Shown here: one piece after another, positions 27,377 through 36,211 of the stretch
How positions within the stretch are numbered: position 1 is the stretch's first letter
Layout of the letters: every line of letters begins with the position of its first letter
Assembly (NCBI GenBank): GCA_019163175.1
Contig: JAFLKN010000037.1
Span: 41,582 to 105,581 of the forward strand
Direction: 5' to 3'
DNA: 64,000 nt
From: Prolixibacteraceae bacterium
GTDB lineage: Bacteria; Bacteroidota; Bacteroidia; Bacteroidales; Prolixibacteraceae
Position numbers and translations under genes: made by a program
The notes under the pieces: generated by a model
What the model was told of the DNA's origin: nothing
Databases searched by the model: none
The model's input: only the letters and a program-made list of their open reading frames with translations

Positions 27377-28765
27377 ATGACTGTTAAACAAAAAACTTTA
27401 GCGAAAGAATTTTCGATCAGCGGCAAAGGCCTACATACCAACTGCCTGGTCAATATGACATTTAAACCAGCACCCGTTAACCACGGATTTAAATTTCAAC
27501 GGGTCGATCTGGAACACAAACCCATAATTAATGCAAGTGCCGAATGTGTAGTCGATACTTCGCGCGGCACGGTTATCGAAAACGACGGTGCCCGTTTAAG
27601 TACAATCGAACATAGTCTGGCAGCTTTAACTGGCCTAGACGTCGACAATGTACTTATTGAAATCGACAACGAAGAAGTTCCGATTTTGGATGGAAGTGCA
27701 CGTTTTTTTGTGGAAGCTATTGAAAAAGCCGGAGTGGTTGAGCAGGATGCTGAACGCGAATACTTTGTGATTACAGAAAAGATCGTTTACAAAAACGAGA
27801 AAACAGGCTCAGAGATTATTGCCTTACCCGATAATGATTACAATTTAAACGTTTTAATTTCGTTCAATTCTTCGGTGCTAAGCAACCAGTTTGCAACATT
27901 GAATACACTTAGCGATTTCAAAAGCGAAATTGCCAACTGCCGTACATTTGTTTTCCTACATGAACTGGAATTTTTACTGAAGAACAACCTGGTTAAAGGC
28001 GGCGATCTGGACAGTGCTATTGTTATTATGGACCGTGAGATATCGCAGGCAGAACTTGATCATATTGCCGATTTGTTCCACCATAAACACGTGGAAGTAA
28101 AATCACACGGAATTTTAAATAACATTGATTTACAATACGATAACGAATGTGCCAGACATAAACTGCTCGACGTTATCGGCGATCTGGCCTTAGCTGGCAA
28201 AAGGATTAAAGGGCGCATAATTGCTACAAAACCCGGGCACAAGGCAAATACCGAATTTGCCAAATTGCTCATGAAAGCCATTGTAAAGGAAAGCTCAAGA
28301 GAAAAAGCGCCTGTTTATCATCCAAATAACCCGGTTATTATGGATGTAAACAAGATCAAGGAACTGTTGCCACACCGGTATCCCTTCTTATTGGTCGACA
28401 AAGTGATTGACATTCAGAAAGATTATATAGTAGGAGTTAAAAATGTAACGGCAAACGAGCCATTTTTCCAGGGGCATTTCCCCGGAGAGCCAGTTATGCC
28501 GGGAGTTTTACTTGTTGAAGCAATGGCACAGGCCGGAGGAATTTTTGTTCTTCGTAATATGGAAGGCAAATTCTCTACTTATTTCATGAAAATTGACAAT
28601 GTCAAATTCAGGAAAAAAGTTGTTCCGGGCGATACCCTTGTTTTCAAGGTTATCCTTACTTCACCCATACGTCGTGGTATTGCAGAAATGCGGGGACTTT
28701 GCTATGTGGGCGATTCGATTGTTGCTGAGGGCGATTACATGGCCCAAATTGTAAAAGTAAATTAA
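27377..28765 (+). CDS. lpxC/fabZ: bifunctional LpxC deacetylase / FabZ 3-hydroxyacyl-ACP dehydratase
   Basis: The 462-residue product joins two enzymes, as is usual in Bacteroidota. Residues 1 to about 305 are LpxC, the zinc deacetylase that commits UDP-acyl-GlcNAc to lipid A. Its zinc-site residues sit in TIEHSLAALTGL and HKLLDVIGDLAL, with the catalytic histidine in KPGHKANTEF. Residues from about 318 are FabZ, the hot-dog dehydratase of fatty-acid elongation, with LLPHRYPFLLVDKV and the active-site GHFPGEPVMPGVLLVEAMAQ. The fusion links lipid A commitment with use of the shared hydroxyacyl-ACP precursor. It lies 9 bp after lpxD. Confidence 0.97.
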   Translation: MTVKQKTLAKEFSISGKGLHTNCLVNMTFKPAPVNHGFKFQRVDLEHKPIINASAECVVDTSRGTVIENDGARLSTIEHSLAALTGLDVDNVLIEIDNEEVPILDGSARFFVEAIEKAGVVEQDAEREYFVITEKIVYKNEKTGSEIIALPDNDYNLNVLISFNSSVLSNQFATLNTLSDFKSEIANCRTFVFLHELEFLLKNNLVKGGDLDSAIVIMDREISQAELDHIADLFHHKHVEVKSHGILNNIDLQYDNECARHKLLDVIGDLALAGKRIKGRIIATKPGHKANTEFAKLLMKAIVKESSREKAPVYHPNNPVIMDVNKIKELLPHRYPFLLVDKVIDIQKDYIVGVKNVTANEPFFQGHFPGEPVMPGVLLVEAMAQAGGIFVLRNMEGKFSTYFMKIDNVKFRKKVVPGDTLVFKVILTSPIRRGIAEMRGLCYVGDSIVAEGDYMAQIVKVN

Positions 28766-28785
28766 AACAGAAAATAGCATAGAAA

Positions 28786-29568
28786 ATGAAACAACCATTA
28801 GCTTACGTACACCCAGAAGCAAAAGTTGCTGATAATGTGGTCATTGAACCGTTTGTATCGATTGATAAAGATGTCGTTATCGGTGAAGGAACCCGTATCG
28901 GATCGAGCGTTACCATTATGCCGGGAGTTCGGATTGGCAAAAACTGCCGGATTTTTCCGGGAGCCGTAATTGGCGGTGAACCTCAGGATTTGAAATTTAA
29001 AGGTGAATATTCAATCGTAGAAATCGGCGATAATACAACAATACGCGAATATGTTACCATTAACCGCGGAACTTCTGCCAAAGGGAAAACAGTAGTTGGA
29101 AACAACTGCCTGCTGATGGCCTATGTTCACGTTGCCCACGATTGTGTGGTTGGCAACAACGTTATTTTGGTAAACAGCACCCAACTTGCAGGTGAGGTTA
29201 TTATTGACGATTTTGCTATTCTTGGTGGTATGTCGGCAGTGCATCAATTTGTACATGTTGGTCCACACGTAATGATTTCCGGCGGATCGCTTGTACGTAA
29301 AGATGTTCCTCCATACATTAAAGCTGGCCGCGAACCACTTTCTTATGTTGGGATTAATTCTATCGGCTTACGGCGTCGTAACTTCACCAACGAAAAAATT
29401 CGTGAAGTACAGGAAATCTACCGCTACATCTATCAAAAAGGATTGAACATCTCACAGGCGGCTGAAATTATTGAAGCCGAGATGCCTGCCTCAACCGAAC
29501 GCGACGAAGTTCTGTTGTTTATTAAAGACTCGAAACGCGGAATTATTCGTGGTTATTTGCCCGATTAG
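28786..29568 (+). CDS. lpxA: acyl-ACP--UDP-N-acetylglucosamine O-acyltransferase LpxA
   Basis: LpxA carries out the first step of lipid A synthesis, O-acylating UDP-GlcNAc. The 260-residue protein is a left-handed beta helix of hexapeptide repeats (IGEGTRIGSSVTIMPGVRIG) with the catalytic histidine in MAYVHVAHDCVVG near residue 120, the substrate motif GGMSAVHQFVHVG and a C-terminal helical domain (NFTNEKIREVQEIYRYI). It is the last gene of the lpx operon, 20 bp after lpxC/fabZ and just before a strong terminator. Confidence 0.97.
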   Translation: MKQPLAYVHPEAKVADNVVIEPFVSIDKDVVIGEGTRIGSSVTIMPGVRIGKNCRIFPGAVIGGEPQDLKFKGEYSIVEIGDNTTIREYVTINRGTSAKGKTVVGNNCLLMAYVHVAHDCVVGNNVILVNSTQLAGEVIIDDFAILGGMSAVHQFVHVGPHVMISGGSLVRKDVPPYIKAGREPLSYVGINSIGLRRRNFTNEKIREVQEIYRYIYQKGLNISQAAEIIEAEMPASTERDEVLLFIKDSKRGIIRGYLPD

Positions 29569-29588
29569 TTTTCTGTTGAAACAATATC

Positions 29589-29623
29589 AAAAAGCCCTGA
29601 ATCTAACTGATTCAGGGCTTTTT
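29589..29623. terminator. rho-independent terminator between lpxA and rhaA
   Basis: A perfect 15-bp stem (29589-29603 with 29609-29623; core AGCCCTGAATC) and a 5-nt loop TAACT, flanked by A- and T-runs. It can end both lpxA (plus) and the convergent rhaA operon (minus). Confidence 0.88.
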
Positions 29624-29644
29624 TTATGCACAGCAAGCAACTCT

Positions 29645-30910
29645 CTATCTTTTGCTTAAAACGTCTTTTTCGTATTGCTGAATTTCAGCAACATAGTCCA
29701 TTCCAACTGCAACACCGGCCTGCAAACAATAGTAATCCCAAACAGCGCTGAAAGGTTTGGTCTTCAATTCTTCGAGCATAGCCAAACGTTCGAAATTCTT
29801 ACCAGCTTCTTCCAATTCAATCATTGTTTTGGTTGGTTCGAGCAAGGCAATCAGAAATGCTTTTTGGGCAGCACGCGTTCCAACCACATAAGCGCCAATA
29901 CGGTTAATTGAAGCATCGAAAAAATCGAGGCCAATATTAACGCGACTAAGGAAATTGTTCCGGATAATTTCGGAGGCGATCAATTGCAAATCATCATTCA
30001 GGGTAACAACATGATCAGAGTCCCAACGAATCGGGCGTGTAACATGCAATAAAACCTCGTCGATAAACTGCAAACAAGCCGAAATTTTATCGCCAACCTG
30101 CTCTGTTGGATGGAAATGTCCGTTGTCTAAGCAAATGAGTTTGTTGTTTTTGATGGCATAACCGAGGTAAAAATCGTGTGACCCAACAGTCATCGATTCG
30201 GCGCCAATTCCAAACAATTTACTTTCAACCGCATCTTTCATCTGTGATTTCGGATAATCAATAGCCATTGCTTCATCCAGCGATTTTTTTAGCAGTGCAC
30301 GGTATCCGTTACGATCAATCGGCGTGTCTTTCGATCCGTCAGGAATCCATGTATTGTGCACACAAGGTGTACCGAGCTGTTTCCCCACTTCAGCAGAAAT
30401 AGCACGACAGCGTTTCACATGCTCCACCCAGAATTTACGATTTTCTTCGTTTTTGCTCGACAATGTAAATCCGTCGTCGGCCTTTGGGTGCGAAAAGCAG
30501 GAAGCATTAAAATCCATCCCGATTCCCTGTGCTTTACACCAGTCGATCCAGCTCTGAAAATGTTTCACTTCAATCTGGTCACGGTCAACTTTTTCACCTT
30601 TAAAATCGCCATAAATGGCATGTAGGTTCAAACGTTGTTTCCCGGGAAGAAGCGCAAGCACTTTTTCGAGGTCAGCACGCATTTCTTCGATGGAAGTTGC
30701 TTTACCAGGGTAGTTTCCGGTGGCCTGAATTCCACCACCAGAAAGCACAGCATCAGGAGTTTCAAAACCGCCAACATCATCCGTCTGCCAACAATGTAGT
30801 GAGATAACCACATCGCTCATTTTTTGCAATACGGTATCTGTATTTACGCCCAATTCGGCGTATTCTTCTTTAGCCAGTTGATAGGCCTTTTCAATCCGTT
30901 CTTTGTTCAT
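29645..30910 (-). CDS. rhaA: L-rhamnose isomerase RhaA
   Basis: RhaA interconverts L-rhamnose and L-rhamnulose, the first cytosolic step of rhamnose catabolism. The 421-residue product is typical in length and motif content: ISLHCWQTDDVGGFE near residue 37, MDFNASCFSHPKADDGFTL in the metal-binding barrel, HNTWIPDGSKDTPIDR and the later WDSDHVVTLNDDLQLI. It is last in the minus-strand rhamnose operon. No rhamnulokinase or aldolase gene is present in the window, so the pathway must be completed elsewhere. Confidence 0.96.
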   Translation of the reverse strand: MNKERIEKAYQLAKEEYAELGVNTDTVLQKMSDVVISLHCWQTDDVGGFETPDAVLSGGGIQATGNYPGKATSIEEMRADLEKVLALLPGKQRLNLHAIYGDFKGEKVDRDQIEVKHFQSWIDWCKAQGIGMDFNASCFSHPKADDGFTLSSKNEENRKFWVEHVKRCRAISAEVGKQLGTPCVHNTWIPDGSKDTPIDRNGYRALLKKSLDEAMAIDYPKSQMKDAVESKLFGIGAESMTVGSHDFYLGYAIKNNKLICLDNGHFHPTEQVGDKISACLQFIDEVLLHVTRPIRWDSDHVVTLNDDLQLIASEIIRNNFLSRVNIGLDFFDASINRIGAYVVGTRAAQKAFLIALLEPTKTMIELEEAGKNFERLAMLEELKTKPFSAVWDYYCLQAGVAVGMDYVAEIQQYEKDVLSKR

Positions 30911-30945
30911 CTTTAGAGCCTCCCTAACCCCTCCAAAGGAGGGAT
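30911..30945. repeat. REP-like G/C-rich palindrome upstream of rhaA
   Basis: Between the GH78 and rhaA genes lies CCTAACCCCTCCAAAGGAGG with the perfect hairpin CCCTCC-AAA-GGAGGG (30929-30943). This resembles extragenic palindromes built from CCTAACCCCTCC that I recall as scattered in Bacteroidota genomes. It adjoins the rhaA ATG, so it could also affect translation or transcript stability. Only one copy is in this window. Confidence 0.45.
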
Positions 30946-30968
30946 ATTTCGTTATTATATTGTTGAAA

Positions 30969-33695
30969 TTATTTCATCGTATAGCTGAACGAATAGCTTC
31001 CGGAGCCAATAGTCAGCGAGACATTTTTATCGGTAGCTTTTAATCCGGACTTCATTGTTTCGGACAAAGACTGGCCGTTCATTTTCAGGTCTTCTGCCGA
31101 AGCCAATGGCAAAGTCACAGTTGCGGTTGTGTTGGCCGGAACTTTTACTTCATATACCATTGCTTTTCCATCCAGTTTCCATGCTGATTTTACTTTTCCG
31201 TAAAGAGAGCTAAATTCAGCATTGGCATTGGTTAAACCACCTCCTGGATGTGGGGCCAACAAAATATGTTTGTATCCCGGAACTTCAGTATCGAGATCCA
31301 ACCCAGCCACATGACGATACAACCATTCGCCAATAGCACCATAAGCATAATGATTAAAACTGTTCATGCCCACATCCTGAAACGAACCATCTGGTTTCTG
31401 ACCATCCCAACGTTCCCAAATGGTTGTTGCACCCTGTGTAACCGGATACAGCCACGAAGGATATTTCTGACGATTTACCAGCATAAATGCCAAATCATCG
31501 TATCCCTGAGCAGACAAAGTTTTGCAAAGTAGCGGAGTCCCAACAAAACCAGTGGTAAGGTGGCCCATTTTCTTCACATCTTCGGCAAGGAAGCCAGCGG
31601 CTTTTGGAATCAAATCAGCAGGAAGAAGATCGAAAGCCAGAGCCAGTGAATAAGCGGTTTGTGTATGCGAAACCATACGACCCGAAGGCGTAACAAATGC
31701 GGTAACAAATGCCTTTTTAATATCTCCGGAGAGTTTGGTGTAAGTTGCTGCATCATTGGTTTTGCCAATAATACCGGCTATTTTACCCAACAAGGCCGAA
31801 GAATATGAATAATATGCTGTTGCAATCAAATCTTTTTCGGTAGTTGCTCCCGGATAGTCAGAACGTGTGGTTGCAAAAGCCAGCCAATCGCCAAAATGTG
31901 CGTCACCAGTCCAAAGTAAATCTTCGCCAGCACGGTTCTTCATATAGTCAACCCAGGCTTTCATGCTCTTATACTGAACTTCCAAAATCCGTTTGTCACC
32001 GTACACCAGATAAGTTGTCCAAGGAACGATAATTGAAGCATCGGCCCAGGCAGTTGAACCACCGCCCCCTTTTAGAACATCTGGAATTACATGTGGTAAT
32101 TTTCCATCGGGTAATTGATCGGCTGCCACATCGCCTAACCATTTGGTATAGAAAGGAGCAACATCAAAATTGAAAGCTGCAGTCATACTAAAAACCTGGG
32201 CATCACCGGTCCAACCCAAACGCTCGTCGCGCTGCGGACAATCGGTTGGAACATCGAGGAAGTTACCTTTTTGTCCCCACTGAATGTTGTGCTGAAGCTG
32301 ATTGATTAAAGGTTCGGAGCAAGCGAATGATCCGGTTGGTTTCATGTCTGAATGAATCACGACACCAGTAATCTGATCAAGTGCAGGCTGTGTCGAAAGT
32401 CCTTCGATTTTTACAAAGCGGAAGCCGTGAAACGTAAAATGTGGTTCGTAAATTTCTTCACCATCACCTTTCAGGATATAAACATCAGTACATTTGGCAG
32501 CACGTAAATTATCGGTATAGAAGTTTCCTTCTTTGGTCAGAACTTCAGCAAATTTTAGAGTGACTTGATCGCCCTTTTTCCCCTGAACACGTAGTTTTAC
32601 CCAACCCACCATATTTTGGCCCATATCAAACACAGTTTCACCTTTGGGTGTAGTAACCAATTTAAGTGGTTTTATTTCTTCAATGGCTTTCACCACTGCC
32701 CCCTGGGGCGCAATCAGATTTTTCTTAGAATGTTCAGCAACAGTAGCTTTTCCCCATTTACTAGCATCAAATCCGGCAGTTGACCAACCCGGCATTTCCA
32801 GACGGGCATCATAGGTTTCTCCGTTGTAAATATCGGAATTAAGAATGGGGCCATTTGCAGCATTCCAGGAGTTATCTGTGCAAATAATTTCGGTGGTACC
32901 ATCGGAGTAAGTAAGTTGAAGCTGAGCCAGCAAAGCAATTTTGCTTCCGTAATAACCGTTTTGGTTACTCCAGCCAATATTTCCGCGATACCAACCATCG
33001 CCAACTATAGCGCCAATCGAGTTTTTCTGTTGAATCATCGAAGTCACATCATAGGTTTGATACTGAACACGGTTTTTGTAACTGGTCCAACCGGGAGTGA
33101 ATAAATCGGTGCTTACTTTTTTGCCATTCAGGAATAACTGATACAAGCCCAATGAAGTAACGTAAACACGGGCAGACTGAACCTTTTTCAGGCTTGAAAA
33201 ATCTTTCCTGAAATATTGTGAAGGTTTGGAGCCGACAAATTCTTTTTCCGAACCAAGAGTAATCCATGAGGCTATCCACGACTCGGGTTCCAGAATTCCC
33301 ATTTCCCAGTAAGCTGGTGCGCTCCATGCTGAAACTTTATTTTTGTTGTCCCACACGCGAACCTGCCAGTAAACACGTTGCATCGATTTCAAGGCAGGAC
33401 CTTCGTATGCTACATTAACCGACTGATCAGAGCTTACTTTTCCTGAAGTCCAAATCTGCTTTCCTTTGGCAGTTTGGTCGGTCACCTTAATTTCATACGC
33501 AGTTTGAAGTACATTTTCTTCAGCAGAAATAATCTGCCAGCTTAGCCGGGGCTTTTGAACATCAATGCCCACAGGATTGGTAATGTATTCGCAAATCAGT
33601 TCTTTCACTTCGGTTTTAATACCGGCAACAGCACTAATGCTATTGACAAAGAATGCGACAACAAAGAATGCCGCCAGTTTAATCGTTAGTTTCAT
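30969..33695 (-). CDS. alpha-L-rhamnosidase, GH78 family
   Basis: This is a secreted glycoside hydrolase that releases L-rhamnose from plant or microbial glycans. The 908-residue product has a signal peptide (residues 1-25), an N-terminal Ig-like domain (residues about 30-140), rhamnosidase N and concanavalin-like domains (about 165-450), the (alpha/alpha)6 catalytic domain with DCPQRDERLGWTGDAQVF (conserved Glu and Asp) and TIWERWDGQKPDGSF (putative base Glu), and a C-terminal beta sandwich. No lipobox or T9SS C-terminal domain is seen, so a periplasmic location is likely. It belongs to the rha operon, upstream of rhaA. Confidence 0.95.
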   Translation of the reverse strand: MKLTIKLAAFFVVAFFVNSISAVAGIKTEVKELICEYITNPVGIDVQKPRLSWQIISAEENVLQTAYEIKVTDQTAKGKQIWTSGKVSSDQSVNVAYEGPALKSMQRVYWQVRVWDNKNKVSAWSAPAYWEMGILEPESWIASWITLGSEKEFVGSKPSQYFRKDFSSLKKVQSARVYVTSLGLYQLFLNGKKVSTDLFTPGWTSYKNRVQYQTYDVTSMIQQKNSIGAIVGDGWYRGNIGWSNQNGYYGSKIALLAQLQLTYSDGTTEIICTDNSWNAANGPILNSDIYNGETYDARLEMPGWSTAGFDASKWGKATVAEHSKKNLIAPQGAVVKAIEEIKPLKLVTTPKGETVFDMGQNMVGWVKLRVQGKKGDQVTLKFAEVLTKEGNFYTDNLRAAKCTDVYILKGDGEEIYEPHFTFHGFRFVKIEGLSTQPALDQITGVVIHSDMKPTGSFACSEPLINQLQHNIQWGQKGNFLDVPTDCPQRDERLGWTGDAQVFSMTAAFNFDVAPFYTKWLGDVAADQLPDGKLPHVIPDVLKGGGGSTAWADASIIVPWTTYLVYGDKRILEVQYKSMKAWVDYMKNRAGEDLLWTGDAHFGDWLAFATTRSDYPGATTEKDLIATAYYSYSSALLGKIAGIIGKTNDAATYTKLSGDIKKAFVTAFVTPSGRMVSHTQTAYSLALAFDLLPADLIPKAAGFLAEDVKKMGHLTTGFVGTPLLCKTLSAQGYDDLAFMLVNRQKYPSWLYPVTQGATTIWERWDGQKPDGSFQDVGMNSFNHYAYGAIGEWLYRHVAGLDLDTEVPGYKHILLAPHPGGGLTNANAEFSSLYGKVKSAWKLDGKAMVYEVKVPANTTATVTLPLASAEDLKMNGQSLSETMKSGLKATDKNVSLTIGSGSYSFSYTMK

Positions 33696-33721
33696 CGTGT
33701 ATCTATTTAGTTTAAGTTAGT

Positions 33722-34036
33722 TTATTCCATATAAAATACTTCTTCCAAAGGAATGGTAACCGGCGAATTATCCGGATTACACTTCATAATATCTGACATA
33801 AATGCCCACCATTTCTGAACAATCTCCGTTTGTCCCAAGTCCTGTGAGCCGCCATCACCATCTACTTTCTGAAAAGCAAACAGCGTATTGGTTTCTTCGT
33901 CAAGGAAAATAGAATATTCACTCACACCTGCATCTTTCAAAAGTCGATGCAATACAGGCCAAAGTTCGTCGTGGCGCTTTTTGTATAGTTCCTTTTGCCC
34001 CTCATTGAGGTACATTTTAAAAGCAAGGCGTTCCAT
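33722..34036 (-). CDS. rhaM: L-rhamnose mutarotase RhaM
   Basis: RhaM speeds interconversion of the alpha and beta anomers of L-rhamnose. The 104-residue product has the family pattern MERLAFKMYLNEGQKELYKK, the conserved RHDELWPVLHRLL and the C-terminal WWAFMSDIMKCNPDNSP with LEEVFYME. Its start shares one base with the rhaT stop, showing tight coupling. Confidence 0.95.
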   Translation of the reverse strand: MERLAFKMYLNEGQKELYKKRHDELWPVLHRLLKDAGVSEYSIFLDEETNTLFAFQKVDGDGGSQDLGQTEIVQKWWAFMSDIMKCNPDNSPVTIPLEEVFYME

Positions 34037-35163
34037 TATCCGAGTGCGTTTAATTCAGGATATAACCATTTCGCAACGCCGATGATAATAACCGACAAAA
34101 GAATGGCGCCAATACCCAAAAGAATCATGTTGTTGGTTTTCTTTGATACACCTTTCCATTCTTTGCGGTAGAAACCCCACAGATTGGCGGTCAGGATGAT
34201 GGTAGCCATGTGCAATGTCCACGAACTGGCTCCGTTACCTATTTTGGTTTCGCCCATTCCGTAGAAAAAGAATTGCAGAAACCAGGTAGTTCCGGCTAGC
34301 GCACAGAAAAGGTAGTTGCGTAGGAGCGGTGTATTGGTGTCAACGAAGTCGCCGCCAGTTTTATTTTTGAAAATTAGCGCTGTGGTCCAAATCAGGTTGG
34401 TAGTAAGGCCACCCCAGAGTATTACAAAAAAGATAATGTTGTTTTCGAAAAGGTATTTGAAGCCTCCACCAGCTTCTGTAATAAAGGGATAGCTTTGTTC
34501 TACTGCCAGTGATCTGGCAACAACAGCCATTTCTTTTCCTGCATCGATTCCAAAACTGAAAAATGCACTTAAAACACCGGAAACAATTGCAATCATCAAT
34601 CCTTTTGACAATTTGAATTCACTGTTAACGCCTTCTTTATTTTTGCCCAGATCCTGATCCTTTTTAATTCCGGCACGTCCGCTAAGGATAATTCCGATTA
34701 ATAAAATGAGAATGCCGAGTAAAACGATGCGTCCGCCTGTTGTGCTAAACAAATCGGTGAACGATAAGCCGTTCGGGATGATCTCTGCAATACCGGGGAC
34801 ATTGCGCAAAATTGGCAATCCTAACGAACCAACAATAGAAGTAATGCCCAACAACACTGAATTACCCAGCGACATACCCAGATAGCGTATAGCCAGTCCG
34901 TAAGTCAGACCTCCAACTCCCCACAACAAACCCATAACATAGGTATTGAGGATAACGCGACCTTGAGTAGTTTGTAAAATTCCCTGCCAGTCGGGAATGG
35001 TTAAAAGGACGGCAAGCATTGGCATGATAAACCACGAGAAGATTCCACCAGAAATCCAATAAACTTCCCAGCGCCATTTTTTCACCCAATTGTATGGCAT
35101 GTACCAACTTCCCGAGGCACCGCCTCCGATAGTATGAAAAATAATCCCTAATAATGCATTCAT
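34036..35163 (-). CDS. rhaT: L-rhamnose/proton symporter RhaT
   Basis: RhaT is an inner-membrane rhamnose importer of the drug/metabolite transporter fold. The 375-residue product starts MNALLGIIFHTIGGGASGSW, a strong RhaT signature, and continues MPYNWVKKWRWEVYWISGG with about ten hydrophobic helices. Conserved stretches include GVLSAFFSFGIDAGKEMA and FFYGMGETKIGNGASSW. It is first in the rha operon and divergent from the AraC-type gene. Confidence 0.95.
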   Translation of the reverse strand: MNALLGIIFHTIGGGASGSWYMPYNWVKKWRWEVYWISGGIFSWFIMPMLAVLLTIPDWQGILQTTQGRVILNTYVMGLLWGVGGLTYGLAIRYLGMSLGNSVLLGITSIVGSLGLPILRNVPGIAEIIPNGLSFTDLFSTTGGRIVLLGILILLIGIILSGRAGIKKDQDLGKNKEGVNSEFKLSKGLMIAIVSGVLSAFFSFGIDAGKEMAVVARSLAVEQSYPFITEAGGGFKYLFENNIIFFVILWGGLTTNLIWTTALIFKNKTGGDFVDTNTPLLRNYLFCALAGTTWFLQFFFYGMGETKIGNGASSWTLHMATIILTANLWGFYRKEWKGVSKKTNNMILLGIGAILLSVIIIGVAKWLYPELNALG

Positions 35164-35205
35164 AGTTTTGTTTAGTTAAGATTTATCTTTTATGACTTTA
35201 ATAGC

Positions 35206-35249
35206 TAGTTTTGTAAAGGTAAAGATACTTAGGATTTAGACCATATCAA
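35206..35249. promoter_or_regulatory. overlapping divergent promoters of rhaT and the AraC-type regulator
   Basis: On plus, TAGTTTTG (35206-35213) is a perfect -7 element about 74 bp before the regulator ATG. On minus, TTG (35247-35249), a 19-bp spacer and TATCTTTA (35220-35227) form a one-mismatch promoter for rhaT. The two sites are only 6 bp apart, so one bound AraC-type protein could influence both. A TAGTTTTGT direct repeat also occurs at 35163-35171 and 35206-35214. Confidence 0.4.
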
Positions 35250-35286
35250 TATGCGAAATGATTCTTAATTTGCACAAAATGACACT

Positions 35287-36171
35287 ATGCCGAACGAATC
35301 GTTTGTAAAATATATCAATGCCGGACCTTTGGATAAAGAGTGGGGACTTTGCCTCACTGTGGCCGGATATGCCCAATTACCGCCATCGCCGGTCTATCCG
35401 CCACAAATGCATCCAAGCGGCTATTTCTTTACCTGGGAAAAGGGGCGGGTATTGCAGGAATATCAAATCAATTACATTACTGAAGGATCAGGTATATTTG
35501 AAACCAGCAGCGATCAGTTTCAGGTTGTTCCTGGCTCGATACTTATCCTCCGCCCGGGAATGTGGCATCGTTACAAGCCCGATCCAAATACCGGATGGAA
35601 TGAGCATTACATTGGCTTCTACGGAGATTTCTGTACGTATTTATTCAATGAAGGATTTTTCCAGGTTGGCAAACCTGTTTTATATGTGGGATTTCAGGAG
35701 AGTTTACTGAAACTGTTTTTTGAAATTATTCAACAGGTAAAAGATGAAAAGACGGGCCATCAGCAAGTTGCAGCAGCAAATACAATTCTCATGCTGAGCA
35801 AAATACTTTCGGTAGTTCGAAATCAGGAATTTGCAGGGAAAAGTATCGAACGTAAAATCAGGAAAGCCTGTCTGTATTTCAGAGATAACCTAAATACCAA
35901 TGTAAATATTGAACAACTGGCAGGTGATATGAATGTAGGTTATTCTTATTTCAGGCAAATGTTCCGAAAATATACCGGTATCTCGCCAACACAATATCAT
36001 TTATCTCTGCGCATCCAGAAAGCAAAAGACTTGTTGATTTCAACCGATCAGAGTTTTAAAGAAATAGCTATTGATCTGGGATTTGAATCTTATTTTTATT
36101 TCTCACGAATTTTCAAGGATAAAACGGGGAAAAGCCCGCTGGAATTCAGGAAAGACCATAGGCAAATGTAA
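35287..36171 (+). CDS. AraC-family transcriptional regulator, probable rhamnose regulator
   Basis: The 294-residue product has an N-terminal cupin-type sugar-sensing domain (residues about 20-170; ILRPGMWHRYKPDPNTGWNE) and a C-terminal pair of helix-turn-helix motifs: LAGDMNVGYSYFRQMFRKYT near 220 and IAIDLGFESYFYFSRIFKD near 265, ending KTGKSPLEFRK. Its position divergent to rhaT-rhaM-GH78-rhaA makes it the likely L-rhamnose-responsive activator. The ligand is inferred only from context. Confidence 0.88.
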   Translation: MPNESFVKYINAGPLDKEWGLCLTVAGYAQLPPSPVYPPQMHPSGYFFTWEKGRVLQEYQINYITEGSGIFETSSDQFQVVPGSILILRPGMWHRYKPDPNTGWNEHYIGFYGDFCTYLFNEGFFQVGKPVLYVGFQESLLKLFFEIIQQVKDEKTGHQQVAAANTILMLSKILSVVRNQEFAGKSIERKIRKACLYFRDNLNTNVNIEQLAGDMNVGYSYFRQMFRKYTGISPTQYHLSLRIQKAKDLLISTDQSFKEIAIDLGFESYFYFSRIFKDKTGKSPLEFRKDHRQM

Positions 36172-36211
36172 ACCGACAAAAAGAAGAAAGGCAAGCTGCT
36201 TTTGTCCTGAA

